Source of the DNA: Alisma plantago-aquatica
Taxonomy: Eukaryota > Streptophyta > Magnoliopsida > Alismatales > Alismataceae
DNA: 64,000 nt
Direction of reading: 5' to 3'
NCBI GenBank assembly: GCA_963693085.1
Contig: OY856409.1
Location: forward strand, 519,819,303-519,883,302
Positions 12,373 to 23,412 of the stretch are shown here, in pieces; the first letter of the stretch is position 1; each line of letters opens with the position of its first letter. The notes under the pieces were generated by a model, which searched no databases, was not told where the DNA came from, and saw only the letters and a list, made by a program, of their open reading frames with translations. Made by a program: the position numbers and the translations under genes.

Positions 12373-13330
12373 GACCCCAAACGGTCTTGAGGTCGTTTGG
12401 ATGACCTCCAAACGGTATTGAGACCGTTTGCCCATCATATCACTCAAATCCAATCTATCCAATTAAGGTTTGGATCATTGGATTGATCACCAAATCAGCA
12501 TTGCATTGTATAACAGCTTGGTACCTTTAGACCTTCAAACACCTAACCATACTCAACCCTAGACCTCCAAACGGTCTTGGGTGACCACCAAACGGTCTTG
12601 AGGTCGTTTGGATGACCTCCAAACGGTCTTGAGACCGTTTTCCCATCATATCACTCAAATCCAAGCTATCCAATTAAGTTTTGGATCATTGGATTGATCA
12701 CCAAATCAGCATTGCATTGTATAACAGCTTGGTACCTTTAGACCTTCAAACACCTAACCATACTCAACCCTAGACCTCCAAACGGTCTTGGGTGACCACC
12801 AAACGGTCTTGAGGTCATTTGTATGACCTCCAAACGGTCTTGATACCGTTTTCCCATCATATCACTCAAAACCAAGCTATCCAATTAAGGTTTGGATCAT
12901 TGGATTGATCACCAAATCAGCATTGCATTGTATAACAGCTTGGTACCTTTAGACCTTCAAACACCTAACCATACTCAACCCTAGACCTCCAAACGGTCTT
13001 GGGTGACCACCAAACGGTTTTGAGGTCGTTTGGATGACCTCCAAATGGTCTTGAGACCGTTTGCCCATCATATCACTCAAATCCAAGCTATCCAATTAAG
13101 GCTTGGATCATTGGATTGATCACCAAATCAGCATTGCATTGTATAACAGCTTGGTACCTTTAGACCTTCAAACACCTAACCATACTCAACCCTAGACCTC
13201 CAAACGGTCTTGGGTGACCACCAAACGGTCTTGAGACCGTTTGGATGAGCTCCAAACGGTCTTGAGACCGTTTGGCCCATCCAACCTTTGGATTCTAGTG
13301 AAAAATCATCATGGATTGGTCTATCAAGTT
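12373..13330. repeat. 211-bp tandem repeat array with palindromic core, in G
   Basis: The anchor GATCACCAAATCAGCATTGC starts at 12485, 12696, 12907 and 13118, an exact 211-bp period. A diverged fifth copy begins at about 13331. Each unit has a CCAAACGGTC motif cluster ending in a near-palindrome, AAACGGTCTTGAGACCGTTT (exact at 12621-12640; variants at 12411, 12831 and 13041). Units differ by only a few bases, so the array is recent. It has no coding potential and no spacer-repeat pattern of CRISPR type. Confidence 0.9.
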
Positions 13331-13379
13331 GATCAACAAATCAGCACTACATTGCAATATGATTAGTACCTTTGGACCT

Positions 13380-14130
13380 TCAATTGGTCAACTATACTTG
13401 ACCCCAGACCTCCAAACGGTCTTTAGGTGACCCCAAAAGGTCTTGAGACCGTTTTGATGATCCCCCAAACGGTCTTGAGATCGTTTTGGCTAATCAACCC
13501 AAAATCTCAAATTAGCTCATTGTGATTCCAGCACTGATTTCAATTAGGGTTAGCCCAATTGATTAGCCTTCAACTCATGACTCGTTTGGAATTAATCCAT
13601 AAAATTTGGTGAGTCATTAGATCACATCATAAGGAACAGTAATCCCAAACGGTCAACGCTTGTTCAACGCACTCAAACGGTCTTGAGACCGTTTGCCCAA
13701 AAAGTTCAATTAAATCAGATTGAAAATCAGCACTTAATCCAATTAGGTTTCCCTAATTGATTAGGCTTCAACTCACGATTCCTTTGGAGTTAATCCCTCA
13801 AATTTGGAGGGTTATTAATAAACATAATTATGAACAGGAATCCCATACGGTCAATGCTTGGTCAACCATATCATACGGTCTTGAAACCGTTTGCTCAACC
13901 AGGTCAAGTTACTCAGGTTGAAAATCAGCACATAATTCAATCTGATTGCCTAATTGATTGGCCTTCAACTCTCGATTCCTTTGGAGTTAATCCCTCAAAT
14001 TTGGAGGGTTATCAGCCTACATAATTAGGAACAAAATTCCCAAACGGTCAACACTTGGTCAACCATCTCAAACGGTCTTGAGACCGTTTTCTCCCAAACG
14101 GTTTCAAATCGTTTGCCCTTAAACGGTTTG
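13380..14130. repeat. Dispersed AAACGGTC palindromes beyond the array, in G
   Basis: After the regular array the same near-palindrome continues at irregular spacing (about 13436, 13675, 13880 and 14071) within a second, looser repeat of about 220 bp, whose units contain caactcnngattcctttggagttaatcc. This looks like an older, decayed layer of the same motif amplification. Confidence 0.6.
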
Positions 14131-15621
14131 CTGAAACCGCATAGCCAATCAAATTAAAACGATTTGGAGTAGCTATAAAAACGGTTTTGCTTGGTAATTT
14201 TCTTTGGATAAGCATCTAGGATGATGTCATCATCCCCTTCCTTCGAACAACCAAGAACAGCAACCGTTCTTAATGGAAATTGCAGCAAAGAAACAAGAGT
14301 GTATCAAATTGAAGAAATCAATCAACAAAGCATAGAGAATTGATGCAATAGCAATGTTTAAGGGTTTGAGTTATAAAACCCGCCTCCAATTGAGCTCCAA
14401 AGCTCCAATATCATGCCATTAATGGTGGATGAAGCTCTAGCAACTCCCCCTAGGCTCGTACTCAAGCTTTTTATTGCAAAAGTTGGCTAGGGTTGAAGAG
14501 GAGATCGAAATAAGAAGGAATCCATAATTTATTTTCGATTTCCTCCATGAAATCAAGGAGAACGAAGGTCAAGAGCTTACCAACAGGTAGGGAGTCGTCC
14601 TCCTTCTCCTCTCTAGCTCCTTGGTCGGTTTTGCAAGCAAAGGAAAGAAGAAAATCCGAAATAGCCTTTCATTTGGCTTGAAAAAGGCACTTTTATAAGG
14701 AAATTGATGAGAGAGAAAATGCATTATTAAAATGCATTAAATTCCAAAAATATGGCCGCCTCTTCCCCCTCAAATCCCTTAAGGACGAGGCACCTTCCTT
14801 TGCCTTTAATTCTCCTTCATTATCCTTAATTTAAAGAAAAGCAAATTAAGCACCTTAATGCTTATTATATTAATATCCATATGTGAGTGGGTTTTCTTTT
14901 TCTTATAATAAGGTGAGTGGAATTTCACCTACTTAGGATATTTTCATTCCTTATCTTGGAAAAGGAACGTCCATCCTTATTCAAAATCAACCCAAAACAT
15001 TTTGGTTGAAATCCCTTCAATTATTTTTATTCATTTTTTTTTGCCCTAAATCAAATTAGGGTTTTCAATTAGGCATTAATCTTGATTATTTTAATATCAA
15101 GATTCTCTCTCCTCCAACTTAATTCAAAAAAGGCACCCCTCTCACTTTCTTTGCTCTACATGATGCCAAGAAACATTAGGGACCTTATTGAAGTGGTAAC
15201 TTGCATATTGAACCCTAGGTTTTTGGGTAAATTGCACTTTTCACCAAAACTAGGTTTTAATGCACAACATTGCTTTACAAGCTTAATCTTGGTGCCCAAG
15301 CTTGTGAAAACCATACCACTACATCATATTCATTCTTATTATGTCTCAATATCAGAGGAACATTTTATAATACAACATTTGCAAGTTGACCCCTCAACTT
15401 GGGTAATTTGCACTTTAGTCCAAAATAAGCAAACGTTGCTTCAACATTGTTCGAACATGACCAAAATTGAAACATAAGTTTCTCATGAGCCCTAATCACT
15501 TTTCCCAAGATAAGATTAAGAATATACTTAACCTTATTAGGCAAAACATCTAGGGTTAAATCATAACCCAGGTCAGGGATGTTACAATGATGTTGTGGAC
15601 ATAGATAGTCTAGATGTCTAG

Positions 15622-16320
15622 TTGTTTCTTAGTTTTTAGTCTAGTTTGTTGATCATATATATCTTTCTAGGCTATTTTGTATTAGAAACATCTGGGCACA
15701 TAATCTGAGATGTATTGTTTCTATCTTCAGTTTTCATTTCTTCTTATTTGTAGCTACTTTTATGAGAACATGCTTCTGAGTTGTAATATATGTTATGTGC
15801 ACTCTTTCTCCTTGACCAGTAATATCATATGAGTTGGTGCCTTATTTCACCATATTTTGATTATGACTTAGATTGTGTGTTTCTTTCGTCTCTGGTTGAT
15901 ATCTGATATGAAATTGCTTGTTTGAATATCTGCTTCATTATGTTTAGAGAATACTTGATTGTATGCTCTTATACCCCCCTCACTTTTTGATAATGTCAAA
16001 AGGGGGAGAGAACTTAAATGTCTTAAAACTCAATAATATTGCTATTCTTTATTATATTGTTTCTTATTTCTTATGAGATCCTTTTCTTGTTCATTTTATG
16101 TTTTATCATGTGACTTGCAAAGGACTATAGAGTACATGTATGCTATAATTGCTCTGTGTAGATAAACTAACTATGCAGGTTAGAGTAAGCATAGATTGAG
16201 GGGGAGCAATTCACATTGTTCACATCTTGAATCCCCCTAATTCACAAGGCAAAGGTATAATTTCTATATCCTTTTCAATATGTTTGAGGAATGGTTTGTC
16301 ATTGTCAAAAATGGGGAGAA
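15622..16320 (+). promoter_or_regulatory. A 3' region with three polypurine tracts
   Basis: Non-coding stretch between the ORF3 stop (15619-15621) and the 3' LTR. Three purine tracts occur: AAAAGGGGGAGAG at 15998-16010, GAGGGGGAG at about 16196-16205, and the LTR-adjacent AAAAATGGGGAGAA at 16307-16320, in which one G of the C version is a T. Polypurine tracts prime plus-strand DNA synthesis. Multiple copies are a known Sirevirus trait. Confidence 0.75.
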
Positions 16321-17789
16321 TGTTGACCTAGAGGTTATACATTGTCCATATTTTGATAATGACTTAACCATTCCATTCATATGTATCTAATATGTGTATT
16401 CAAGATTTATTTTAGGTGTTAGTACATGAAAAGGATCAAATTACACAAGCCCTAGCTTGTCCAAGTTCAAGTCAAAAGCTATACAAGTGTGCAAATTAGG
16501 AAATCCATTTAAATGACCTTAGAAGAATTTTGTAATCACTTGTATTGATGATATGACCTGTAACTAAGATGAGAAAATGATGTGGGACACTTAGAACCAA
16601 GTTTTAATCACTTTTTAAGCATTTTAGAAAATTGATCACAGGTTGTTAATCGGTCAAGTTACAATCTTGACTGATCCACTGGATCAATTCTATGAAGAGT
16701 GCATCGATCAAGTTGCACACTCACAGAACTCGACCGATCGGGTTACTGACCAAATGTTATTTTCATTGGTCGATTGAGTTTCCTCAAGACAAACTTGACC
16801 GATGGTTTGAAAATTGGGTTTGCCTTTTACCCAATCGGTCGACTTACCTTTATTGAATCTCGACCGAATGTACTATACAAAAAATGCAGAAAAAGTGATT
16901 CTAACCATTGGTGTCTTGTTTGGACGAAAATATATCTGTTTCCTTATGCAAAAATGGCTATAATTCGACCCTAAGTGTTCCCCAACTCAAATGGGCACCC
17001 CCAGCTATAAATAGGACCACTTGGAGTTCATTCCAAGGTTTCTCATTCCATATATGCTTGGTTCTTGCTTAGTTGAGAGTGCTACACACCTTTGAGCCCC
17101 TTTCTCTCTCTACCTTTAAGTCAAATCCGTGAGTATGAGTGAGTTAGGATCTGTTGTAAGAGAGTTATCCCTTGTATCCATGTAAATCTTTCCACCTACA
17201 TGTTTCTACCCCCTTTCCTTATTAAATAAAAGGCTTGAAGATCTTCTCCGAGTGAAGGAGAAGGAGTTGATGTTCTTCAAGGTTGAAGAAGACATGGTGT
17301 TCCAGATCTCTGAGTGAAGGAGATAGGTAAGGCAGACGTTCAAGAAGGATAGGTAATTCCTTGAAGGCCAAATACTTGAAGATGGAGTGGGTAAGTCCTT
17401 GTTAAAGGATGAAGACTCCCTGGTTCAAGTGGGTAAGCTCCTTCGGTAGGTTGAAGATCCTTGCTTGAGGTATTAAGTCATTGGATGAATGTGATTTTGT
17501 CTTGTAATCTTATGAATGAATATAAGAGCATCAAGATTGCAAAGTCCTAGAGATTAACCACCTCTAGGTAGTGGACTGACTCACTTCAAGTTTGAAGTGT
17601 GGAACCACTCTAAACCACTTTGTCCAAGTGTATGTTGTCCTTGTCTCTCATCCTTTCTATGCTTGCTAGTTAGGACTTCAACTTGGTTGTATGCTTAAGC
17701 TTTTGCACTTAATATAATTTGAATATCTAATTCATTTTGTGAGATTTGTAAAGCTCTATTCAACCCCCCCTAGAGCCCTTGATCCAACA
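16321..17789 (+). repeat. A 3' LTR
   Basis: 1469 bp, TGTTGACC...CCAACA, near-identical in length to the 5' LTR. TATAAATA is at 17006-17013. After it, B sequence resumes with atatt. Confidence 0.92.
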
Positions 17790-18382
17790 ATATTCCCCAT
17801 GTATCACAGTGCATCTGATCATCACCTTTATGGCAACCCTTATTTAAGGTCACGGTGGATGATGTCAAAGTACACTGAGAGACACGTGATGAGGTACTAA
17901 TTTTAGGTATAAGAACCATAATCACCACTGACACTATGAGAGAAGATACTAACTACCATGTAATGGTTTCCATGTGTCACTCTCATGGTGTGTCAACATG
18001 ATAATTTGTTCTCTAACAAGTATCTATGTGTTTGGTTTGATATCACATGTCATGACTGATGGGATTTTGTCATTAACCAGCACACACTCCAATCTTATGT
18101 GTTATTGTTGTCTATTAGTCTTCCACAATAGAATCCGACTAGGGACATAGCAAGAATGTATGTACTCTTGGCATCTATATGACCTCATTGTTCAGGTCAT
18201 CAACCCGAAGAAATACGACATTGAGTAATATCATTCTTTAGACATTTATTATGTTACATCATTATATCATAATTGAATGAAACAAAATAAATTGGAAGAT
18301 TGCCTTTATCATTATGAATTCGTTTAAAAGTTATGCCATTGTAATCATCATATGATTGGCTCTCTGGGCATACATACCAACA
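17790..18382 (-). repeat. Proximal part of B 3' LTR
   Basis: Matches 30793-31388 of the B 5' LTR at roughly 85-90% by eye. On the minus strand the LTR begins TGTTGGTATGTATGCCC at 18382. The element's polypurine-like tract (minus strand AAGTGGGAGTC region, 18383-18400) abuts it. Junction 17789/17790 is the right edge of the A insertion. Confidence 0.85.
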
Positions 18383-18399
18383 GACTCCCACTTGCACTT

Positions 18400-21300
18400 A
18401 GAGCCAATCACCCATGAATTTGATTCCAAGTGATATGACATGACCATCATGCTTCTGCTACGAAAGTTCTTTTGTCAAGGGGTTAGATACATTTTTCTCA
18501 GTTGGTACCCTACAAATCTTCCCATCTCCTCGATGTACAATCTCTCGCATGAGAAGGAACTGCCTTTTTATATGCTTGGAATGCTGATGCAATCTAGGTT
18601 CCTTAGCTTGTGTAATAGCTCCATTGTTGTTGCTATATAGCTCAATTGCATTGTTGATGGTTGGAACAACCCCAAGTTTTGAGACAAACTTCTTGATCCA
18701 GACAACCTCCTTTGTTTCATTCGATGCAGCAATATACTCAGCCTATTTTTACAACTTTCTCTTGCTTGGAACTCTTCTAGCTCACAACTCCATTGTTGAG
18801 GTAAAACACAAATCCTGGTTGTGATCGATAATCATCTTTGTCAGTTTGGAAGCTCGCATCAGTGTAACCATTTAATGCCAACTCTTCATCTCCGTCACAG
18901 ATAATGAACTGATCATTAGTTCTTCTCAAGTACTTAAGGATGTTCTTCATGGCTATCCAATGAGAATCACCTACATATGACTGACATCTTCTCATCATGC
19001 TCAAGGCATATGAGACATCAGGACAATTGCATAACATTGCATACATGATGGATCCAAACATAGATGCATATGGATTCCTACTCATGCGTTCCCTTTCTTC
19101 ACAAGAACTGGGGCATTTAGCTCTAAAGATAGCAACTCCATGATACATGGGCAAGTTTCCTCTCTTAGAGTCCTCCATGTTGAACCTCTTCAACACTTTG
19201 TTAATGTATGGGCTCTAACTTAGTCCAAGAAGCCTTCTCAATCTATCTCTATAGATCTTGATTCCTAATATGTAGGATGCTTCACCTAAGTTCTTTATAG
19301 AGAATGTGTTTCCAAGCTAGACCTTTACATATGTAAAGTTGGGATGTCATTCCCCATCAATAGTATGTCATCTACATACAATATGAGGAATACAGTCATG
19401 CTCCCACTAACCTTCTTGTACACACAAGGTTCATCTTCATTTTGACTAAAGCCAAACTCTTTGATTGTTTTGTCAAAACAAAGATTCCAGCTCTGAGATG
19501 CTTGATTCAATCCATATATTTACCTTTATATCTTACAAACTTTATTTACATCCTTTTGATTTATAAAACCCTCATGTTATGTCATGTACACATCCATAAG
19601 AAGATTCTTGTTAAGAAATGTGGTTTAAACAACCATCTACCAAGTCTCATAGTCAAGATAAGATGCAATGGCAAGCATGGTCTTGATGGACTTAAACATG
19701 GCAAATGGAGAAAAGGTTTCATCATAGTCAACACCTTGAACTTGTCTGAAAACCTTTGCAACTAATCTCCCCTTATAGATTTGTACTTTACCATCCATTC
19801 AATCTTCTTTTTGAAGACCCATTTGCGCTCTATGGGTTTTACCCCTTCAGGTAGATCCACCAAGGTCCATACCTTATTGGTGTACCTTGATTTCATCTCA
19901 GATCTCATTGCCTCAAGCTATTTCTCAATCTCTGGTCCCTTAGTAGCTTCTAGATAGGTTGTTGGTTCATTATCTATGACCAACTAACTGCCTTCTCGAG
20001 TCACAAGATAACCAAATATTTCAATTCTTGTGTTAGTTGATGAGTTTGAGATTCCATAATGATTTGTGATTCTCGTTCTTCCTCTTATACATCTACTGGT
20101 TCAATATTTTCTTGTTGGTCTCAGACCTCTTCGAGTTCTACTTTCCTTCCATTGATTCCTTTGGAAATAAATTCCTTTTCTAGGAATGAAACATCTTTGG
20201 CAACAAATACTTTGTTGTCAGATAGGGAATAAAAGTAATATCCTTTGGTTTCCTTAGGATATCTGACAAAATAACATTTATCATATTTGGGTCAAAGCTT
20301 TTTGGGAAACTGCTTTATTACATAAGCTTCACAACCCCAAATCTTCATAAAAGACACATTGGGACGCTTCCCATACCATATCTCATATGGTGTCTTTTGA
20401 ACCAATTTAGATGGTACATGGTTTAGTGTAAACGCGGCAGTTTCAAAAGTAGAACCCCAGACGGTAGTCAAAAGTTCAACTAAACTCATCATTGATTGCA
20501 CCATATCTAGCAATGTGTGACTCCTTCTTTCTGATGCACTATCATGCTGAGGTGTTCTAGGTGGAATCCATTGTGATATAATACCATGGGCTCACAGAAT
20601 ATCCTAAAACTCATAGCTTAAGTATTCTCCACCCCAATCAAAATGAAGTGCCCTAATACTTTTTCCAAGTTGTTTCTCTACTTCATTCATGAAATCCTTG
20701 AACTTTTGAAGGGTTTCCAACTTATGTTTCATCAGGTAAACATAACCATACCTACTAAAGTCATCCGTGAAGGTAATGAAGTATTGTTACCCACCTATAG
20801 CAGTTGTTCTACAAGGGCGGCATACATCAATATGTATGAGTCCTAATAGATCACTAGCCCTCTCATTGTTACCAGTGAAAGGATTCTTGGTTATATTATC
20901 CAACAAACAAGATTTACATGTCTCTATTGATTCAAAATCAAAAGAGTTCAGATAACCATCTTTATGAAGTCTAGATATGTGATTCTCATTTATGTGCCCT
21001 ATACGACAATGACAAAGATTTGTTTTGTTTGAGTTTTTTAGTTTTCATATTTTGGTATTTACATTATAAATATATATTTTTAGATCTATCAAACAAGGAC
21101 CATAAGATATTGGTGCATTGCTACAAAAGATCCCATCTTTTGAAATAGAACATCGACCATTCTTAATATGAAATTCATATCCATCCTTGTCCATACAAAA
21201 TATAGAAATGATGTTTCTATTTATGGTAGGTACATAATAGTAGTTCATTTACTCTATTACAATCCATGTGGGCAGAGATAAATTATATGTTCCAACTTCA

Positions 21301-21520
21301 GTGGCAACTCTTGCTCCATCACAACTCATAGTTCGACCTTACCCTTTCTTAAAGGCCTACTTCTTTTCAGATCGTGTATATTTAAGCATATGTGAGATCC
21401 AAATCTAGTATCTAGTACCCAATATGAAGAAGGAGATAATTTTATCTCAATAATATATACTCCTGAAGTGGAGATCTCTATCCCCATATTCTTCTTCTTG
21501 AATGCCTTCAAGTACAAAAG
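18400..21520 (-). pseudogene. pol: B pol, decayed
   Basis: Minus-strand copia pol in pieces. In the coding direction: protease remnant WVLDTRFGSHIC near 21400 (the catalytic DTG motif now reads DTR), GAG-pre-integrase and integrase remnants (21250-20300, including NHVPSKLVQKTPYEIWYGKRPN), reverse transcriptase with LYVDDILLMGND (about 19360), then the RNase H region with the connector MSRNPYASMFGSIMYAML and YTDASFQTDKDD (19196-18777). Many stops and frameshifts separate the pieces, and the Trp of the VSW motif after 18777 is a stop. The motifs differ from the Sirevirus pol here and resemble Tork/Angela-type copia elements; that lineage call is tentative. Confidence 0.85.
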
Positions 21521-22700
21521 ACAAATTCCTCTTGTACACTGTCTTTCTCCCTATCTTGAGTGTTGAAGATCTAGATTTATACTTAGCCTCAGAACTCTTC
21601 ATGGCCTTTCTTACATCCTTGGACTCCACTCCTATGATCATCATCACGAATTTATCCTTCTTCATTCTTGCTTCAACATTAATCGGCATTCCAAGCAAAT
21701 CTGACAACGATCTGTCCATGTTATTCAAGTGGTAACACCTGATAAAATGGTTATATGATTCAGGCAATGATTGCATAATCATATCCATGACCAACTCTTA
21801 GATCAAAGAGAATCCTAGTTCTTCTAGATGTTCCACATGTCCAATCATGTTGAGAACATGGGTCTATACTGGGTCTCCCTCTATCATCTTACACTCAAAG
21901 AGTGCCTTGGAGACATTGTATTGTTCCTCCTTTATATGATTATGGCTCATGTCCTTAAGATGTGTTACCAACTCAAGGATCTCGATGTCCTCACATTGCT
22001 CATGCAACTCATAGTTCATTCAGGTTAGCATAAGGTGATTTATGTCTAAGGCATCATTGGCATGCTTCCAGAAAGCATCCACCTTAGCCCTAGGCACATC
22101 AAGAGCATGTATTTCTGGTACTGGTTTATCTAGGTCATAGAACTTATGCTCATCATTGATAACCCTTCTCAAAGTTCAAAACCAATCATGAAAATTTGTC
22201 TCGTTAAGTTTTTCCTTTCTAAGGGACTGATTGCAATGACGGTTTTGTTGTCATTTGATTATGTAAGAGAAAATTTGCATTTTGTCAACACACTTCTGAT
22301 TTTATTTGATTTGAATATTATTTGATGGTATTTAATTAGTCCTGTAATTAACTATCACTCCCGCTATTTAATTCAAATTCATAGCCCTCGCATATCAATT
22401 CAAATGATTGCAGCATATAACCTTCTAGTGAGCCAAGATCCAAAATAATTAAATTATTACCCGACCAATCCCAACGTCTATAATCAATTATTAAGGTAGA
22501 CAACATTTGCCAATTGCATCTTATGCAATTCTTGGATAGATGGTATGCACAACTCTTTGCCATAGTCATATGCATGCTTCTAGGTGCTTAATTCATTAAA
22601 GACACCCATTTAAGCATGTGACCCAAAAGCCAACAATAGTAATGCACCCCACTCATCAGGCCCACATAACCACCATTATACTTCCACAAGATGGATAGTG
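21447..22700 (-). pseudogene. gag: B gag, decayed
   Basis: Minus-strand remnants just upstream of the protease fragment. The piece at 21794-21447 contains SLPESYNHFIRCYHLN followed by a Leu/Lys-rich stretch, matching the UBN2-type copia gag consensus in which LPxSY is followed by a short helix and a linker. A further open piece at 22575-22348 is probably the N-terminal part, with weaker support. No zinc knuckle can be read, and the exact start cannot be set. Confidence 0.6.
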
Positions 22701-23412
22701 CACTACGCTTAGCGTGCCCACACATAGTCGATCTAGATTTTCATGTATGTTGATAATGGAAAGCATATTAGACTTAATATTTTATTGAGGGAGTTGTATT
22801 TATAAATGCATATACATATCTGATCACCATATACTAATAGTAGTATCATATAAATAATATACCCCATAAACAAAAACATGCAATAAAACATAAGCGATGT
22901 CTATGGCCATTCTATTATAATTCCTTGGAGTGACAAGGAATTACACCACCCAGGGTGTACATATCATGTAGAAACCTATTGTTGATGAAGATATGTGCTT
23001 TCCAATCTGGGTTGATCGGTTCAACCCATGAACCGATCGACTCGTCTCCTTGCCGGTCGGTTGGTCATCTGGTCTCTGGTCCACCATCTTTTAGATCCTC
23101 CAATCAATCTCTCGGGATCCAGGTGGTCAGTTTGGTTCCTCATGTCATCTATCCTCCATGGTCCTCCATCTGGTCGACTCATCTTCATCATAACAAGAAA
23201 TTAAACTATCCTAATTCTATTACATATTTCATGACAATAGAGAAACCTCGAGTTACATTCGATGGGAGCAAAGGTCAGAGAGAATAATACTTTTAGAATT
23301 GGAAGATGAGGTAGAGACTCGGTGTGCAAATTGAGATAAATAGGAGTAAACAAACACAACCACCACGCACAAATATTTAGGGTTATTGGCCATTACCATA
23401 CTACATATCCAC
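22701..23412 (-). other. B leader sequence, left part
   Basis: Non-coding stretch between B gag and the E insertion. It contains GGTTGATCGGTTCAACC and similar short inverted motifs at 23010-23070, the same vocabulary as the B LTR. It ends with tccac (23408-23412), the target duplication of element E. Confidence 0.5.

Larger units (their letters stand above)
9935..15586 (-). mobile_element. G: 5.65-kb solo LTR of probable Ty3/gypsy type
   Basis: Read on the minus strand it starts TGTAACATCCCTGACC and ends GGTCGTCACA, with TG...CA termini. It is flanked by a perfect 5-bp duplication, atgat (9930-9934 and 15587-15591). It interrupts the Asp codon run of A ORF3. I find no second copy of its ends, no primer site, no polypurine tract and no pol motif, so it fits a solo LTR left by LTR-LTR recombination. 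A TGTAACATCCC start is common in plant Ty3/gypsy (Tekay/Del-like) LTRs; that assignment is an inference. A minus-strand TATAAAA lies at 14691-14697. The small ORFs inside show no protein signature. Confidence 0.75.
1047..17789 (+). mobile_element. Sirevirus-type Ty1/copia element A, disabled, interrupted by solo LTR G
   Basis: A has LTRs at 1047-2516 and 16321-17789, both TG...CA, and a target duplication gtatt/atatt with one mismatch. The order is primer site, gag, pol, spacer, ORF3, polypurine tracts. Comparing the first 340 bp of the LTRs I count about 12 differences (about 3.5%), so it is clearly older than C. Gag-pol from 2567 to 7693 stays in one frame but has more than ten stop codons. 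ORF3 has a frameshift and a stop and is split by G (9935-15586). Without G the element would be about 11.1 kb, close to C. Confidence 0.9.

Noticed and set aside
12373..13330. CRISPR-like array
   Set aside because: Units repeat over their full 211 bp with no unique spacers, and the window is plant nuclear DNA.
15082..15477. 131-aa plus-strand open frame in G
   Set aside because: No motif, lies in AT-rich solo-LTR sequence, and is antisense to the proposed LTR orientation.
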